Source: a virus. From it: DNA of 64,000 nt. Position numbers and translations under genes: made by a program. The first letter of the stretch is position 1. Each line of letters begins with the position of its first letter. Under the pieces are notes generated by a model that was given only the letters and a program-made list of their open reading frames with translations, was not told where the DNA came from and ran no database searches. The stretch spans positions 146,209 to 210,208 of the IMG/VR virus record IMGVR_UViG_3300035698_022190; one strand, 5' to 3'. Positions 1 through 7,558 of the stretch are shown in pieces.

Positions 1-67
1 GGTGGGTTGGCCAGCCCTAATATGCCCTCTTTTGGGGGCATTTGTGGGTAACTGACATTGTTGGGCA

Positions 68-97
68 GTTAAACTGAAGTTAAACTGTAGTTAAACT
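68..97. repeat. three GTTAAACT direct repeats, 11-bp period
   Basis: GTTAAACT occurs at 68-75, 79-86 and 90-97, exactly 11 bp apart, so the copies sit on one face of the helix. A degenerate copy follows near 181. Iterons or an operator array would look like this. Confidence 0.7.
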
Positions 98-207
98 CTG
101 ACGTGACCTGTAAGTTTCTAGATAAATTCTCTAAGCTGGTCGCTGGGGTATGTAGCTATCAATTAGGAACTTAGACAGTTTAGTTAAAGTGCGGGTAGTT
201 TTACCCA

Positions 208-225
208 CAAAAAAAACGTTTTTTG
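208..225. repeat. A-tract/T-tract palindrome
   Basis: A run of eight A, then CG, then six T, flanked by C and G, forms a self-complementary element. A near-identical palindrome lies at 847-863. Confidence 0.5.
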
Positions 226-324
226 TTGCTTAAAATGTTCTCTGAACACTGTTAATATTGAAAGTATCACTTGAAGTCTTTTTAGGTTAAGTTGTTGGTA
301 TTGTTAGAAGTTAGGTTGTTTTCT

Positions 325-746
325 CGACTACCGTAACTACTTTTTCGACTACTTTTTTGAACAGCATGTAAATGTCTGATAGATAGAGAGATAGAGAAGT
401 TCATTCCGTTTTCGACTACAATCAATTGTAGTCGTGTTAACTTCTTATATAATAGTATGTTAGATAGGGTAAATCAGTCGTAACTACCAAAAGCGCACAT
501 AAACCCCCTGTACAGATACGCATTTCGTTTTTAAATTAAAAATGTGAAATATTCAGTTACATAGGGGTCTTATACGGCTTTTTGGTAGTTAGGGGTCGTT
601 TTTGGCTGTAAGTCTTGATATTGCTTGATTTGTTCGACTACAATTGTTGGTAGTCGTGTTTTTGAAAATCTCTTGTAAGTTATTGATAAATAAGGTAGTT
701 GCTCGACTACAATTTTTTGTAGTCGAAACGGCTCTTTTTGTAGTCG
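325..746. repeat. CGACTAC / GTAGTCG inverted-repeat family
   Basis: CGACTAC occurs at 325-331, 346-352, 413-419, 635-641 and 704-710. Its complement GTAGTCG occurs at 428-434, 650-656, 719-725 and 740-746. Three pairs face each other across 8-bp spacers (413-434, 635-656, 704-725) and would form hairpins with an A/T-rich loop. The repetition of one short arm over 420 bp points to a protein-binding array or a family of structured transcripts. Confidence 0.75.
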
Positions 747-1022
747 AGATGGCTTAAGTACTGTGTTATCAATATGATTAACACTGTTCAGAAAATTTAA
801 GTAAGAAAAAACGCTTAGCCGTAGGCAATGAAAGTGCCATAGCAAACAAAAAAACGTTTTTTCTATCTTATTCTCAAAGATTTTTCCAGAGACCCCACTC
901 GACCAGTAGAGCATAGATGGACAATTGCTAGAAGGAGGTAGCCCAACCTCATAATTTATATGTGCCATCGGTAACCGATCCTACCCCTGCGGGAGCCGGT
1001 TATTCCGAATAGCTATACTGCT

Positions 1023-1364
1023 TTACTGACCTATTTTACTTATTAGATCAAGTGCTTCTTCATTAGCAGCTAGTCTATGTGCGGCATCAACTTTTCTCAT
1101 ATCTTGTCCACATCCACATGGACACTCAAAGAATGTAGCCCATACTTCAGGGAAACACCTTTGACAAAAACTATAGCCTGTGTAGATCCTACGTACTTCG
1201 TCGTAACCTCGCTCGGTAACCTCATGATCTTGATCATGAAGTCTCCGGCCACAACAGGTCGTGCCTAAGTGATCTTCATCTCTACTTAGCATTGTAGCGG
1301 GCGTAGATTTATGTACTTTTCTTAATCCGAAAGGTATCCAGAGTCTGTCAAGAGGTTGCTTCAT
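1023..1364 (-). CDS. putative zinc-binding protein, 113 aa
   Basis: Unknown function. The C-terminal half has cysteine pairs (CQRC near residue 68, CPCGC near residue 83) and a TTCC motif near residue 37, which suggests a metal-binding ribbon. Its ATG overlaps the TGA stop of the upstream gene as ATGA, typical of translational coupling. It is the last gene of a four-gene minus-strand operon. Confidence 0.75.
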   Translation of the reverse strand: MKQPLDRLWIPFGLRKVHKSTPATMLSRDEDHLGTTCCGRRLHDQDHEVTERGYDEVRRIYTGYSFCQRCFPEVWATFFECPCGCGQDMRKVDAAHRLAANEEALDLISKIGQ

Positions 1365-1618
1365 AATGGCAATCTATTCTTTTGATATTCATCATAGCTC
1401 TCTTTCCATCCTAAGGCTTCTTTAGTAGTTTTAGCCTCCAGGTAAGTATTAAGGAATGATTCAATATCTTGCATCAATCCTGATTCGCCTTTAATGTCAT
1501 CTTCGAAACCGCTCTCCATAACTATATGAAGGACACTCTGGTTATTTGTGGAGAGCATTAAGTTATATATGTCTATGTGATCGATATTAACAAATGTGCC
1601 GGCTAAGTTAACTATCAT
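1361..1618 (-). CDS. hypothetical protein, 85 aa, TGA stop
   Basis: Acidic small protein of unknown function. It starts within the end of the upstream gene (11-base overlap). It ends at TGA inside an ATGA junction with the next gene, one of the pieces of evidence that TGA is a stop in the minus-strand operons. Confidence 0.75.
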   Translation of the reverse strand: MIVNLAGTFVNIDHIDIYNLMLSTNNQSVLHIVMESGFEDDIKGESGLMQDIESFLNTYLEAKTTKEALGWKESYDEYQKNRLPL

Positions 1619-1973
1619 CTCTTAACTCCTTCAGCAGCATATCTGTAATGTTAATAACATCTCGTCTCTCTGCGTCTACATATATAATTTGATGTTCCAT
1701 CTCAATAATGCTCGGACAAGTGAATTGTAGTATACCAAATCCTTTGTCTACCATTTCTTCAATATCTTTGACCGAGAACCAGGATAATAGGCCAGCTTTA
1801 TCAGCTACTGCGGTTTTCCAGTTCTTGCCATCAGTTTGGTGGATTGGATCATAAGGCATTGGCAAATTAAGCAATCTGTCATCTGACAACTGCTCAAGTA
1901 CCAGTTTACCATCAATTTTTGTAGTCCACATTCCATTTGATTCATCTAAATGTTCTATTCTACACAACCTCAT
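1608..1973 (-). CDS. hypothetical protein, 121 aa
   Basis: No family recognised. A soluble mixed-composition protein whose ATG lies inside the end of the gene before it, so the four genes 1960-2328 to 1023-1364 form one overlapping operon. Confidence 0.75.
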   Translation of the reverse strand: MRLCRIEHLDESNGMWTTKIDGKLVLEQLSDDRLLNLPMPYDPIHQTDGKNWKTAVADKAGLLSWFSVKDIEEMVDKGFGILQFTCPSIIEMEHQIIYVDAERRDVINITDMLLKELRDDS

Positions 1974-2328
1974 CTCGTAATTCCTTATATTTACCGGCTA
2001 TTACTCCTAAGCGTTGCTTTTCAAGAGTAAAGCCATGTTCAGCAGGATTTTCTGTCATATATGTAGCTGCTAACTGCTCAGTAGCAAATACCTGAAAATC
2101 TGTATCTATTCCGTCCCAGCCCATATCAATATAGACTAACCATACTTCTTGGTGATAGGCTAATTGATGACTAGCACCAATTAATGCTACGTTTAGGCTG
2201 GATAAAGCTTTATCTTTGGCGTCTTTTAGTCTTTTATCACTCATACATTTTAAGCAAAGATCTTCAGACCACCACACTGCATTAGATATTGTACTGCTGC
2301 ATTCTCTGCAGATCTTTTCTTCTGCCAT
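1960..2328 (-). CDS. zinc-ribbon protein, 122 aa
   Basis: The N-terminus carries two cysteine pairs (CREC near residue 7 and CLKC near residue 25), spaced as in a treble-clef or zinc-ribbon module. The rest is unassigned. I chose the ATG at 2328 because AAAGGAG lies directly upstream; the longer open frame runs back through a tRNA-like element and is unlikely to be coding. Confidence 0.75.
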   Translation of the reverse strand: MAEEKICRECSSTISNAVWWSEDLCLKCMSDKRLKDAKDKALSSLNVALIGASHQLAYHQEVWLVYIDMGWDGIDTDFQVFATEQLAATYMTENPAEHGFTLEKQRLGVIAGKYKELRDEVV

Positions 2329-2349
2329 TTGCGTCTCCTTTAAAATTGC

Positions 2350-2414
2350 TAAGTATGCCGGAATCGAACCGGCGTCACTCGTTTGTGAGTATATTACCCC
2401 TCTACCAATACTTA
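2350..2414 (-). tRNA. short tRNA-like element (65 nt)
   Basis: Seven perfect acceptor pairs (2408-2414 with 2350-2356) sit next to a perfect five-pair T-arm whose loop is TTCGATT. A D-like arm with three pairs follows the 5' strand. Only 15 nt remain for the anticodon arm and variable region, and that loop has no U33, so it does not fold as a normal tRNA. It may be a degenerate tRNA or a processing signal. Confidence 0.45.
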
Positions 2415-2420
2415 GGTTCA

Positions 2421-2437
2421 TCTGGTCGCGAACCAGA
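2421..2437 (-). other. isolated T-arm-like hairpin
   Basis: A perfect five-pair stem (TCTGG/CCAGA) encloses the seven-base loop TTCGCGA, matching a tRNA T-arm. It directly abuts the neighbouring 65-nt element. A partner acceptor strand with one mismatch exists near 2537-2543, which would give an oversized 130-nt RNA. A canonical anticodon arm was not found. Confidence 0.35.
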
Positions 2438-2601
2438 GTCTTCTTTGACGTCAGTCAAAATTTTACGAGCATGCAAGTATGTGTTGGATCAGGGCACATT
2501 TAGCCGACATCCTAGGTCTCGACGTATTCTATCCGATGCACCTTGGATACATTGTATCCACGGCACTTGCGCCCGTAATAAGGCTATATTCCAAAATTTG
2601 T

Positions 2602-2766
2602 GACCAGTGGAGGATTTGAACCCCCGATTATAGAGACTAGTGAGTTTCGCTCTATTAGCCTGCTGCTTACTACGCAGCGCTACACTTGAATACCCGGCTC
2701 ACTACTATCGAATATTACCGTGCGAATGTTTTAAAGAGTCTCGCCCTCTAAAACATAAAACTGGTC
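2602..2766 (-). tRNA. oversized tRNA-like element (165 nt)
   Basis: Seven perfect acceptor pairs (2760-2766 with 2602-2608) and an adjacent T-arm with loop TTCAAAT bracket 165 nt. Inside is a perfect five-pair stem with a seven-base loop GTAGTAA (2662-2678), which would read as anticodon AGU (Thr). Long hairpins stand where the D-arm and variable arm should be. It could be an insertion-bearing tRNA, a pseudo-tRNA or a tRNA-like processing signal. Confidence 0.35.
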
Positions 2767-2777
2767 ATTGCAATGTA

Positions 2778-2999
2778 TTATTTCTTCGGAGGAAGTCCAA
2801 GACTATCTTGACGCTCAAGATAATGTTCAAGGGCCTCCGTTACTACCCAGGAGAATCTTTTTGTGGTAAGACGTTTCCATCCGAATAGTCTCTTTAAAGA
2901 ATTCTTTAGAGCAGGCTCAATAGTACATTCCCACTCAACGAAGTCTCCATCGATCTCTACTTCTTTGATAATTTTAAAACTTCCTAACTTTTTCTCCAT
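2778..2999 (-). CDS. hypothetical protein, 73 aa
   Basis: Basic small protein with no family I recognise. AAAGGA stands nine bases before the ATG. It sits alone between two tRNA-like/structured stretches. Confidence 0.7.
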   Translation of the reverse strand: MEKKLGSFKIIKEVEIDGDFVEWECTIEPALKNSLKRLFGWKRLTTKRFSWVVTEALEHYLERQDSLGLPPKK

Positions 3000-3437
3000 A
3001 TGAATATCCTTTAATTTAAAGTATTAGGAATAAGGCTTAACTTTTCACCGGCGACTTTCAGGATTCGAGTATGAAATGTCCCGCCCGACTTAGAGGGGCC
3101 TCCTTGCAATGATCAACCTGCACGAGCTATCTGGGTTAAGCCATAAGTTCCTACGAAATTAATTGAGACTGTCCCCGCCTGTCGGTCTTGGGTACAGTTG
3201 GACCGGCCTAGTTAGTGGCTAACTCGTAATACAGTATCGGCAATACCCCATCAGGGGTATCTGCTCTCTTCGGGTTCTCTATATAGGCTCAGTGTACAGC
3301 TATCTTCCGGACTCTGTACTCGATTACTCTATATATTTCCATCCCCGTCCTGTTAACTGAACAAAGGGGATCTGCACTAGGTTAGTATCTTACGGCCAGA
3401 TTCTGTTAGGCTACAATGCCTACAGTCTCAAATTTGA

Positions 3438-3528
3438 TGAATAGACAGGGTTCGAACCTGCATAGTACCGTTCAAAGCGGCGACATTTCCGAATGCACCT
3501 GCATAGTGCCATTTTATGCTACTATTCA
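3438..3528 (-). tRNA. tRNA-like element, possible Gln (anticodon UUG)
   Basis: The acceptor stem TGAATAG/CTATTCA (3522-3528 with 3438-3444) is perfect and abuts a T-arm with loop TTCGAAC. A D-arm with GCAT/ATGC and a GG-containing loop is present. The stem GCCG/CGGT with loop CTTTGAA has U33 and anticodon UUG. About 17 extra bases lie between the D-arm and anticodon arm, so it is non-standard. This is the most tRNA-like of the set. Confidence 0.5.
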
Positions 3529-3970
3529 TTTTGGTATATGGGCCGCGTTGCAACCTCATGCATGCATACATGTGTATCCAAGCACAGGGACACATCCTTA
3601 CATATACCGAGTTCGGGGCAGGCATTGAATGGACGAGTCCACTCTTACCGCCTCCACCATTCTCACCGAAGTGAAAATTTATTTGTAAATTATTGTAGTG
3701 GGCAATCTGAGCTGCTCCGCTGTCACGGACACAGGCATATAATGTTCAGGGTGAATAATATACCAACAGGGTCTTATCCTATACTATGACCGACTCCCTT
3801 AATGAAACCGGCTTTTGTCCGCTGCAGAGTTAACTCGTTGCGGTTCTTGGCGGAAAATAGATTGACATTATAATATTGCTAGGGCACAACCCCTGCAGCT
3901 CGTACGATCGCTAGGAAGAGCGGCCTGCCGTTGGCCTATGAAGGTCCATTAATTGAATAGCGGACCCGCA

Positions 3971-3987
3971 ACTGGGATCGAACCAGT
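3971..3987 (-). other. T-arm-like hairpin
   Basis: A perfect five-pair stem (ACTGG/CCAGT) with loop TTCGATC matches a T-arm. A convincing acceptor partner was not found upstream on the minus strand, so no tRNA is called. Confidence 0.3.
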
Positions 3988-4219
3988 GTCTCTCTTTTGA
4001 TCGGAATGACCTTTTGTGAGTTATTACATTCCTGATCCCATTTTCATGGGTGTCTCATCCTGCTCTAGTCACTAGGATAATGCTGTCGGAAGCAATTCCC
4101 AACATTTTGACTACGTGAATTTTGTTTCCATATTAACATCCGTAGGTTTGTTCCTGGGCACGTATAAGTTTTACAAAATATACAGTGATTTGATGTTGCT
4201 CCTATTAGTGCGATACCTT

Positions 4220-4534
4220 TTACGCAAAGCGCCATGTTAATAAAACTATTCTTGATGAGATACGCTCATCTATTCTTTCTAACGTAGTAGTTGGTAGCCC
4301 GGTATACTTAATTGCTTCCAAGTTTGAAATTGTTCGCGAGGGCGGATTGATTCCCGAAGGGGTCACCGCCAACCTCCACCTCACCATACAGTCGCGTGAA
4401 CTGTACTTATGGTAAGACTTTGGATTCAAGTCGCCACCTGAATGCATGTGCTGCACTAGTTTGTTGCCAGCCAGCTTCTGCTTCTCACTTACGTTTAATA
4501 AAGGTTTTGTTCCGGTCTGTTGTTCAGTAGACAT
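4220..4534 (-). CDS. hypothetical protein, 104 aa
   Basis: No recognised family. The GGTATAAGAA promoter motif lies only 12 bp upstream of the ATG, which supports transcription from here with a very short leader. The C-terminal half overlaps structured DNA and looks less protein-like than the first 40 residues, so the true length is uncertain. Confidence 0.5.
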   Translation of the reverse strand: MSTEQQTGTKPLLNVSEKQKLAGNKLVQHMHSGGDLNPKSYHKYSSRDCMVRWRLAVTPSGINPPSRTISNLEAIKYTGLPTTTLERIDERISSRIVLLTWRFA

Positions 4535-4546
4535 TATGGAACAGTT

Positions 4547-4556
4547 TTCTTATACC
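4547..4556 (-). promoter_or_regulatory. GGTATAAGAA promoter motif
   Basis: Exact copy of the minus-strand motif, 12 bp before the ATG of the 104-aa gene. Confidence 0.55.
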
Positions 4557-4563
4557 AAAAAGA

Positions 4564-4623
4564 GCCCATAAAATTGAAAAACCCACTTCTAAGAAATGGG
4601 TGAAAGGAGGTCATTTTATGGGC
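4564..4623. terminator. nested hairpin between operons
   Basis: A 10-bp outer stem (GCCCATAAAA/TTTTATGGGC) encloses an inner ACCCA/TGGGT stem. It lies just past the end of the 62-aa gene and before the next promoter motif, as expected of a terminator, although it lacks a classic T-run. Confidence 0.5.
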
Positions 4624-4632
4624 CCAATAAAT

Positions 4633-4821
4633 CTAATGTTGTATAAGTTGATCCATAGTGAACTCGGTGTGGTGTTCACAGGTTCCTGCTTGTTTGCAGC
4701 TAGGGGGCAATGGAACTTTGCAATCCTTTGTAGTACATCTCAAACGACGTTTAAATTCTGCCTGTGTCATTATGTATACTATTACTTTTTCTTTCGGTTC
4801 GTTTGTAAATATATTAGTCAT
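4633..4821 (-). CDS. small zinc-ribbon paralogue, 62 aa
   Basis: It shares a pattern with the upstream 133-aa protein: a hydrophobic stretch, TQ/EFK(R/N)R, then C-x4-C-x-PLP and further Cys/His. The two are tandem paralogues. Function unknown; a four-residue zinc site is likely. Confidence 0.65.
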   Translation of the reverse strand: MTNIFTNEPKEKVIVYIMTQAEFKRRLRCTTKDCKVPLPPSCKQAGTCEHHTEFTMDQLIQH

Positions 4822-4843
4822 TCACTAGTGTTGATTTGTCTGT

Positions 4844-5245
4844 TTATATGTTGCTGAGAACTTGGTTACTTGACTCTGGTTGTAATAGAGTTTCTGTAAT
4901 AGGTTTATCATCAACTACGCCGACCTTGACTTTAGGGCCGGATTCTTTTAATTTTGCCTTCGAAGCTGTTTTAGTCTTCTTAGCGTCACGCTTTGTAATT
5001 AGATTGTCAAGAAAATCATTTATGTTAACTCCTTCTTTCTTTGGAGTGCCTAAAGTTTTGGCACGCCATTTATCAATAGCAGCTTGCGTGTGTAGATTTT
5101 GCGTGTCTTGACAGTTGAAACACAGCGTATCAGAAAGACCCATGGGTAGGGGTGATGTACACCCCGGTGCAATACATATATCGCGATTCTTGAACTCTGT
5201 CTGTGTCTCCACGTTAATTAATATGCGTTTTGGCTTATCGCTCAT
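4844..5245 (-). CDS. zinc-ribbon protein, 133 aa
   Basis: N-terminal zinc-ribbon pattern C-x4-C then C-x2-C (residues about 24-45) followed by a lysine-rich, probably flexible tail. It is paralogous to the 62-aa neighbour. A purine-rich AGGAAACAGGA precedes the ATG. Such ribbons often bind nucleic acid or RNA polymerase, but no specific role can be given. Confidence 0.75.
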   Translation of the reverse strand: MSDKPKRILINVETQTEFKNRDICIAPGCTSPLPMGLSDTLCFNCQDTQNLHTQAAIDKWRAKTLGTPKKEGVNINDFLDNLITKRDAKKTKTASKAKLKESGPKVKVGVVDDKPITETLLQPESSNQVLSNI

Positions 5246-5267
5246 TTTCCTGTTTCCTGTTTTATAA

Positions 5268-5651
5268 TTATTTGTTTCCCAATACTAAATCTGGATGTGT
5301 TAAAAGGCTACTTAGACTTACGCTTGGTCGTGGGTCTATCTTTCCCCACGTCGTTAGTCCTGGTAGTTGTTTTAGCGTTGCTGCTATTATTACTCCTTCT
5401 TTTATTGGAATCGCTTGCCACGGAATTCCCTTTCGTCCTTGCGCTTTTCGACACTCGTTTATTTGGTGTCTTATTAATCCTATCCTCTTCCGAGCGTTTC
5501 CGCACTCTGGGCAATACTTTGCGTATGGTCCCTTCTTTTGACGAGGGCACCCTCTTGCTTCGCACAATGGGCTTCCTTTTTTCGCCTGTCTTTGTCGGCG
5601 TTGCTCTCGAAGGTATGCTTTTGCGCCCTTCTTTGATCCGAATAGTGCCAT
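5268..5651 (-). CDS. zinc-ribbon protein overprinted on lipoprotein gene
   Basis: This frame begins at an ATG at 5651 and runs in a different frame through the 3' half of the lipoprotein gene. It encodes a basic N-terminus, then C-x4-C and C-x2-C near residues 35-58, resembling the neighbouring 133-aa ribbon protein. Its third codon positions are A-rich like genuine genes here, whereas the overlapping lipoprotein frame has G/C-rich third positions. That favours this frame as the real gene in the overlap. No clear Shine-Dalgarno sequence precedes the start. Confidence 0.5.
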   Translation of the reverse strand: MALFGSKKGAKAYLREQRRQRQAKKGSPLCEARGCPRQKKGPYAKYCPECGNARKRIGLIRHQINECRKAQGRKGIPWQAIPIKEGVIIAATLKQLPGLTTWGKIDPRPSVSLSSLLTHPDLVLGNK

Positions 5652-6054
5652 TATTGTTTTCTGGTTTATTTGTTGTCGATCGTTTGTAAGGACTACGCTT
5701 AGTCCAGCTGCGATCATATCTATTTTTATAAGGTTTCTTCTTTTTATACTTAAAGTAATGGTTATCATACCTATTGTAGGTGTTCCAATTGTAGTAACTT
5801 GAGGAATACCAAGGATAATTCCAGTCCCAACCATAATAGTTCACATAATAATAGCCATAGTGAGGGTTAAACTGGTAATAATTGTATGAATATCCCGGAT
5901 TAAAAGATAACGTAAAAGAATAGGACCCCAAATCGTAATCGACATAGTCATAGTGAGGTTTCTCTACGTATAGTCTATGTCGTGTGTTCATATTAGTGTA
6001 GCAACCCGTTAAAAACAGTATTGCCATCATAAGTGTAATTAGTCTGTATTTCAT
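5308..6054 (-). CDS. tyrosine-rich lipoprotein, 248 aa
   Basis: The signal peptide ends in the lipobox LTGC (residues 15-18), so the mature protein should be lipid-anchored. Residues 30-110 are very rich in Tyr/Asn/Trp. The last 110 residues are a low-complexity Lys/Arg/Ser/Thr tail that overlaps another plausible gene in a second frame, so the true C-terminus may lie near 5650. A surface or superinfection-exclusion role is conceivable but unsupported. Confidence 0.65.
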   Translation of the reverse strand: MKYRLITLMMAILFLTGCYTNMNTRHRLYVEKPHYDYVDYDLGSYSFTLSFNPGYSYNYYQFNPHYGYYYVNYYGWDWNYPWYSSSYYNWNTYNRYDNHYFKYKKKKPYKNRYDRSWTKRSPYKRSTTNKPENNNGTIRIKEGRKSIPSRATPTKTGEKRKPIVRSKRVPSSKEGTIRKVLPRVRKRSEEDRINKTPNKRVSKSARTKGNSVASDSNKRRSNNSSNAKTTTRTNDVGKDRPTTKRKSK

Positions 6055-6093
6055 ATATATGTGTCCTGATTTATATCATAATATACTATATAT

Positions 6094-6114
6094 AGTACAA
6101 AAACTGTGCCAAAT
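6094..6114 (-). promoter_or_regulatory. shared 21-bp promoter-like element
   Basis: Read on the minus strand, 21 bases starting TGGCACAGTTTTTG and ending in ACTATA are identical to 30228-30248, upstream of the Hsp20 gene. Here the element precedes the lipoprotein start by about 40 bp. It resembles a -24/-12 site (TGGCAC-N5-TTG) but lacks the usual GC at -12. Confidence 0.5.
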
Positions 6115-6233
6115 ACTTAAATATAATAATATCAGTATATTCAGATTAAAATTCCAAGATTAGTGTCTAAATAGTATACATTAAATTGTATACTAAGTAA
6201 ACAGTGACGAATTTTAACGAGATTAGTGCGTAC

Positions 6234-6243
6234 TTCTTATACC
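6234..6243 (-). promoter_or_regulatory. GGTATAAGAA promoter motif
   Basis: Exact copy, 179 bp upstream of the lipoprotein ATG. Confidence 0.45.
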
Positions 6244-6333
6244 GGAAAGTGTAAAAAAATTGGCGTGTAATAACAAGTATTACTAATGGCTTATCTTGTA
6301 TCAGCCCTCTTACTCTAGTCGTTACCTCATAAT

Positions 6334-6353
6334 AATAAGAACCCCTTCTTATT
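6334..6353. terminator. 8-bp hairpin terminator
   Basis: AATAAGAA/TTCTTATT arms around a four-base loop overlap the stop of the small TTG-start gene and precede the next promoter motif. Confidence 0.5.
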
Positions 6354-6456
6354 AATTAAAGTAATATAGCTCCTGTATTAAGGGAATTATATGACTGGAA
6401 AGATTGTTCTCCTTCGTGGAAAACAAGTCTAGTTGTTCTTCGTGTTTATCATCCAA
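6352..6456 (-). CDS. possible small acidic protein, 34 aa, TTG start
   Basis: A frame starting at TTG (6456) with AGGTGG five to six bases upstream encodes an acidic 34-residue peptide and ends at TAA in a hairpin. A promoter motif lies 44 bp upstream. The promoter-RBS-ORF-hairpin order supports it; no homology is apparent. Confidence 0.4.
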   Translation of the reverse strand: MDDKHEEQLDLFSTKENNLSSHIIPLIQELYYFN

Positions 6457-6500
6457 GACGCCACCTGATAATTTTGAAGGTCGTTAACCTTCTTGCACAA

Positions 6501-6510
6501 TTCTTATACC
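6501..6510 (-). promoter_or_regulatory. GGTATAAGAA promoter motif
   Basis: Exact copy immediately past the RNase HII stop, 44 bp before the small TTG-start frame. Confidence 0.5.
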
Positions 6511-6517
6511 AGAATAC

Positions 6518-7156
6518 CTACTTTTTACGCTTTTTTGAGGGCTTAGAGGTGTTGAAGACTTTTTTCCACCAATTATTGGCGTATCCCCGTCTTCTGTGGA
6601 AGGGCGTGGGTCCCACTGTGTTGAGGAGCTTCTTGTCATGAGCCCTGATTAACCCTTTACTAAAGTTGGGCGCAAAATCAGGGTAAAGTGCGGCAAAGCC
6701 ATGAAACAGGGCATCAGCGGTTACTTTAGCATGAATTGATGCTGCCCATACCCAAGCATCTCCACCGGTTATGCTTTTTACGCTGAAATTGGGGTGAAAT
6801 TCGCTAGAAAAGGGTTTAGCTAAGGATTCATCAGCATGAAGCTCTATTTTGCCCGTACGAAGCCGCCTAGGCAGGGATTGAATAATTCTACGTACTGCTT
6901 CAGCTGCAGCCTGATTACGAGCGCGATATACCCCGAATCGCTCAATATCTGAGGGCATTGCTAAAGAAATTACATAATGACCTATTTGAGTAAGGCTATT
7001 AAATAATTCTACTCTAGCTGCTGAGTTGATAGCCTTTGAGTCTCTGATGTTTGATGGAAGTGTGGTGCGAGTTGGACGAAGGATATATGCCGCACATACA
7101 CAGGGGCCTGCCATAGATGGGCTATAGTTTGCTTCATCGAGTCCTATAATTACCAT
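6518..7156 (-). CDS. rnhB: ribonuclease HII
   Basis: Removes RNA from RNA-DNA hybrids, including primers and misincorporated ribonucleotides. The signature GLDEANYSPSMAGP (residues 5-18) corresponds to the RNase HII GxDEAGRGxxAGP motif, with changes after DEA. RDSKAI near residue 38 and the AKVTAD segment near residue 142 supply other conserved acidic and active-site positions. At 212 aa the length is normal. It is a single-gene unit in the minus-strand cluster. Confidence 0.85.
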   Translation of the reverse strand: MVIIGLDEANYSPSMAGPCVCAAYILRPTRTTLPSNIRDSKAINSAARVELFNSLTQIGHYVISLAMPSDIERFGVYRARNQAAAEAVRRIIQSLPRRLRTGKIELHADESLAKPFSSEFHPNFSVKSITGGDAWVWAASIHAKVTADALFHGFAALYPDFAPNFSKGLIRAHDKKLLNTVGPTPFHRRRGYANNWWKKVFNTSKPSKKRKK

Positions 7157-7171
7157 ACCTAAATATAAGTT

Positions 7172-7197
7172 AAAAGAATAGTATTACCTATTCTTTT
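7172..7197. terminator. intrinsic terminator
   Basis: AAAAGAATAG/CTATTCTTTT stem follows the 69-aa gene on the minus strand, with T-runs usable in both directions. Confidence 0.7.
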
Positions 7198-7204
7198 TTA
7201 GTCG

Positions 7205-7414
7205 CTAGGTGAGGTCTAGACGTCGAGAAGGCTTTTGCATATACTGCCATACATCTGGCGTAGTGTGCTTTACAGCCCCTTTACAGTCACAACATACTTT
7301 AGCATCAGACTCACGAGTAAAAAAGGGTGAATCTCCGCTACACACTGGGTCCGGTTCTTTATAAAACGGTTCTCCGCAAGATGTGCAGATATTTACTTTT
7401 GTGTTATTAGCCAT
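7205..7414 (-). CDS. zinc-finger protein, 69 aa
   Basis: Two cysteine pairs, CTSC near residue 10 and CCDC near residue 41, frame a compact ribbon. Function unknown. The AAGGAG ribosome site precedes the ATG. Confidence 0.75.
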   Translation of the reverse strand: MANNTKVNICTSCGEPFYKEPDPVCSGDSPFFTRESDAKVCCDCKGAVKHTTPDVWQYMQKPSRRLDLT

Positions 7415-7446
7415 GGGGAAAACTCCTTTACTAGTTTAGGTTACTG

Positions 7447-7456
7447 TTCTTATCCC
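7447..7456 (-). promoter_or_regulatory. GGGATAAGAA promoter motif variant
   Basis: Variant with GGG for GGT, 32 bp before the 69-aa gene and directly preceded by the TTTTAGCTTAAAA element seen at other copies. Confidence 0.5.
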
Positions 7457-7520
7457 AAATTTTAAGCTAAAAGAGTCAAGTTCCCAGAGGGAATTATGTG
7501 ACTTACGTTCTACGTTATTG

Positions 7521-7530
7521 TTCTTATACC
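7521..7530 (-). promoter_or_regulatory. GGTATAAGAA promoter motif
   Basis: Exact copy downstream of the 139-aa membrane protein gene, forming a tandem pair with the copy at 7447. Confidence 0.45.
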
Positions 7531-7558
7531 AATAACTTATATGTAAGCCACATAATAA

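Larger units (their letters stand above)
1..1022. other. non-coding left region
   Basis: No convincing gene is present. One 132-codon minus-strand open frame crosses the inverted repeats and has no ribosome binding site or recognisable protein character. The stretch holds direct repeats, CGACTAC/GTAGTCG arms, two A-tract/T-tract palindromes and, at 966-1010, several short GC-rich hairpins just downstream of the minus-strand operon. A replication, packaging or regulatory region is possible, but that is inference. Confidence 0.6.
3000..4219. other. structured non-coding stretch
   Basis: No convincing gene. It is richer in G+C and in hairpins than the surrounding coding DNA, for example TACCCC-TGAT-GGGGTA near 3245-3260 (read on the minus strand) and CCCAT-GAAA-ATGGG near 4036-4049. 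GGCTTAA/TTAAGCC arms pair about 100 bp apart around 3030-3145, and 7-bp arms enclose 76 bp at 3533-3608. It contains tRNA-like elements on the minus strand. I could not match it to tmRNA, RNase P RNA or a group I intron. Confidence 0.55.

Noticed and set aside
325-746. CRISPR array
   Set aside because: The repeat unit is only 7 bp with irregular spacing and no spacers of uniform length.
570-968. 132-codon minus-strand frame
   Set aside because: It crosses the inverted-repeat arms, has no ribosome site and low protein character.
3000-4219. tmRNA, RNase P RNA or group I intron
   Set aside because: No tag peptide, no conserved RNase P core and no group I P7-type core were found.
4600-4857. Plus-strand frame with AAAGGAGG before an internal ATG
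   Set aside because: It is antisense to the small zinc-ribbon gene, very Phe/Tyr/Cys-rich, and the apparent ribosome site is part of a terminator hairpin.
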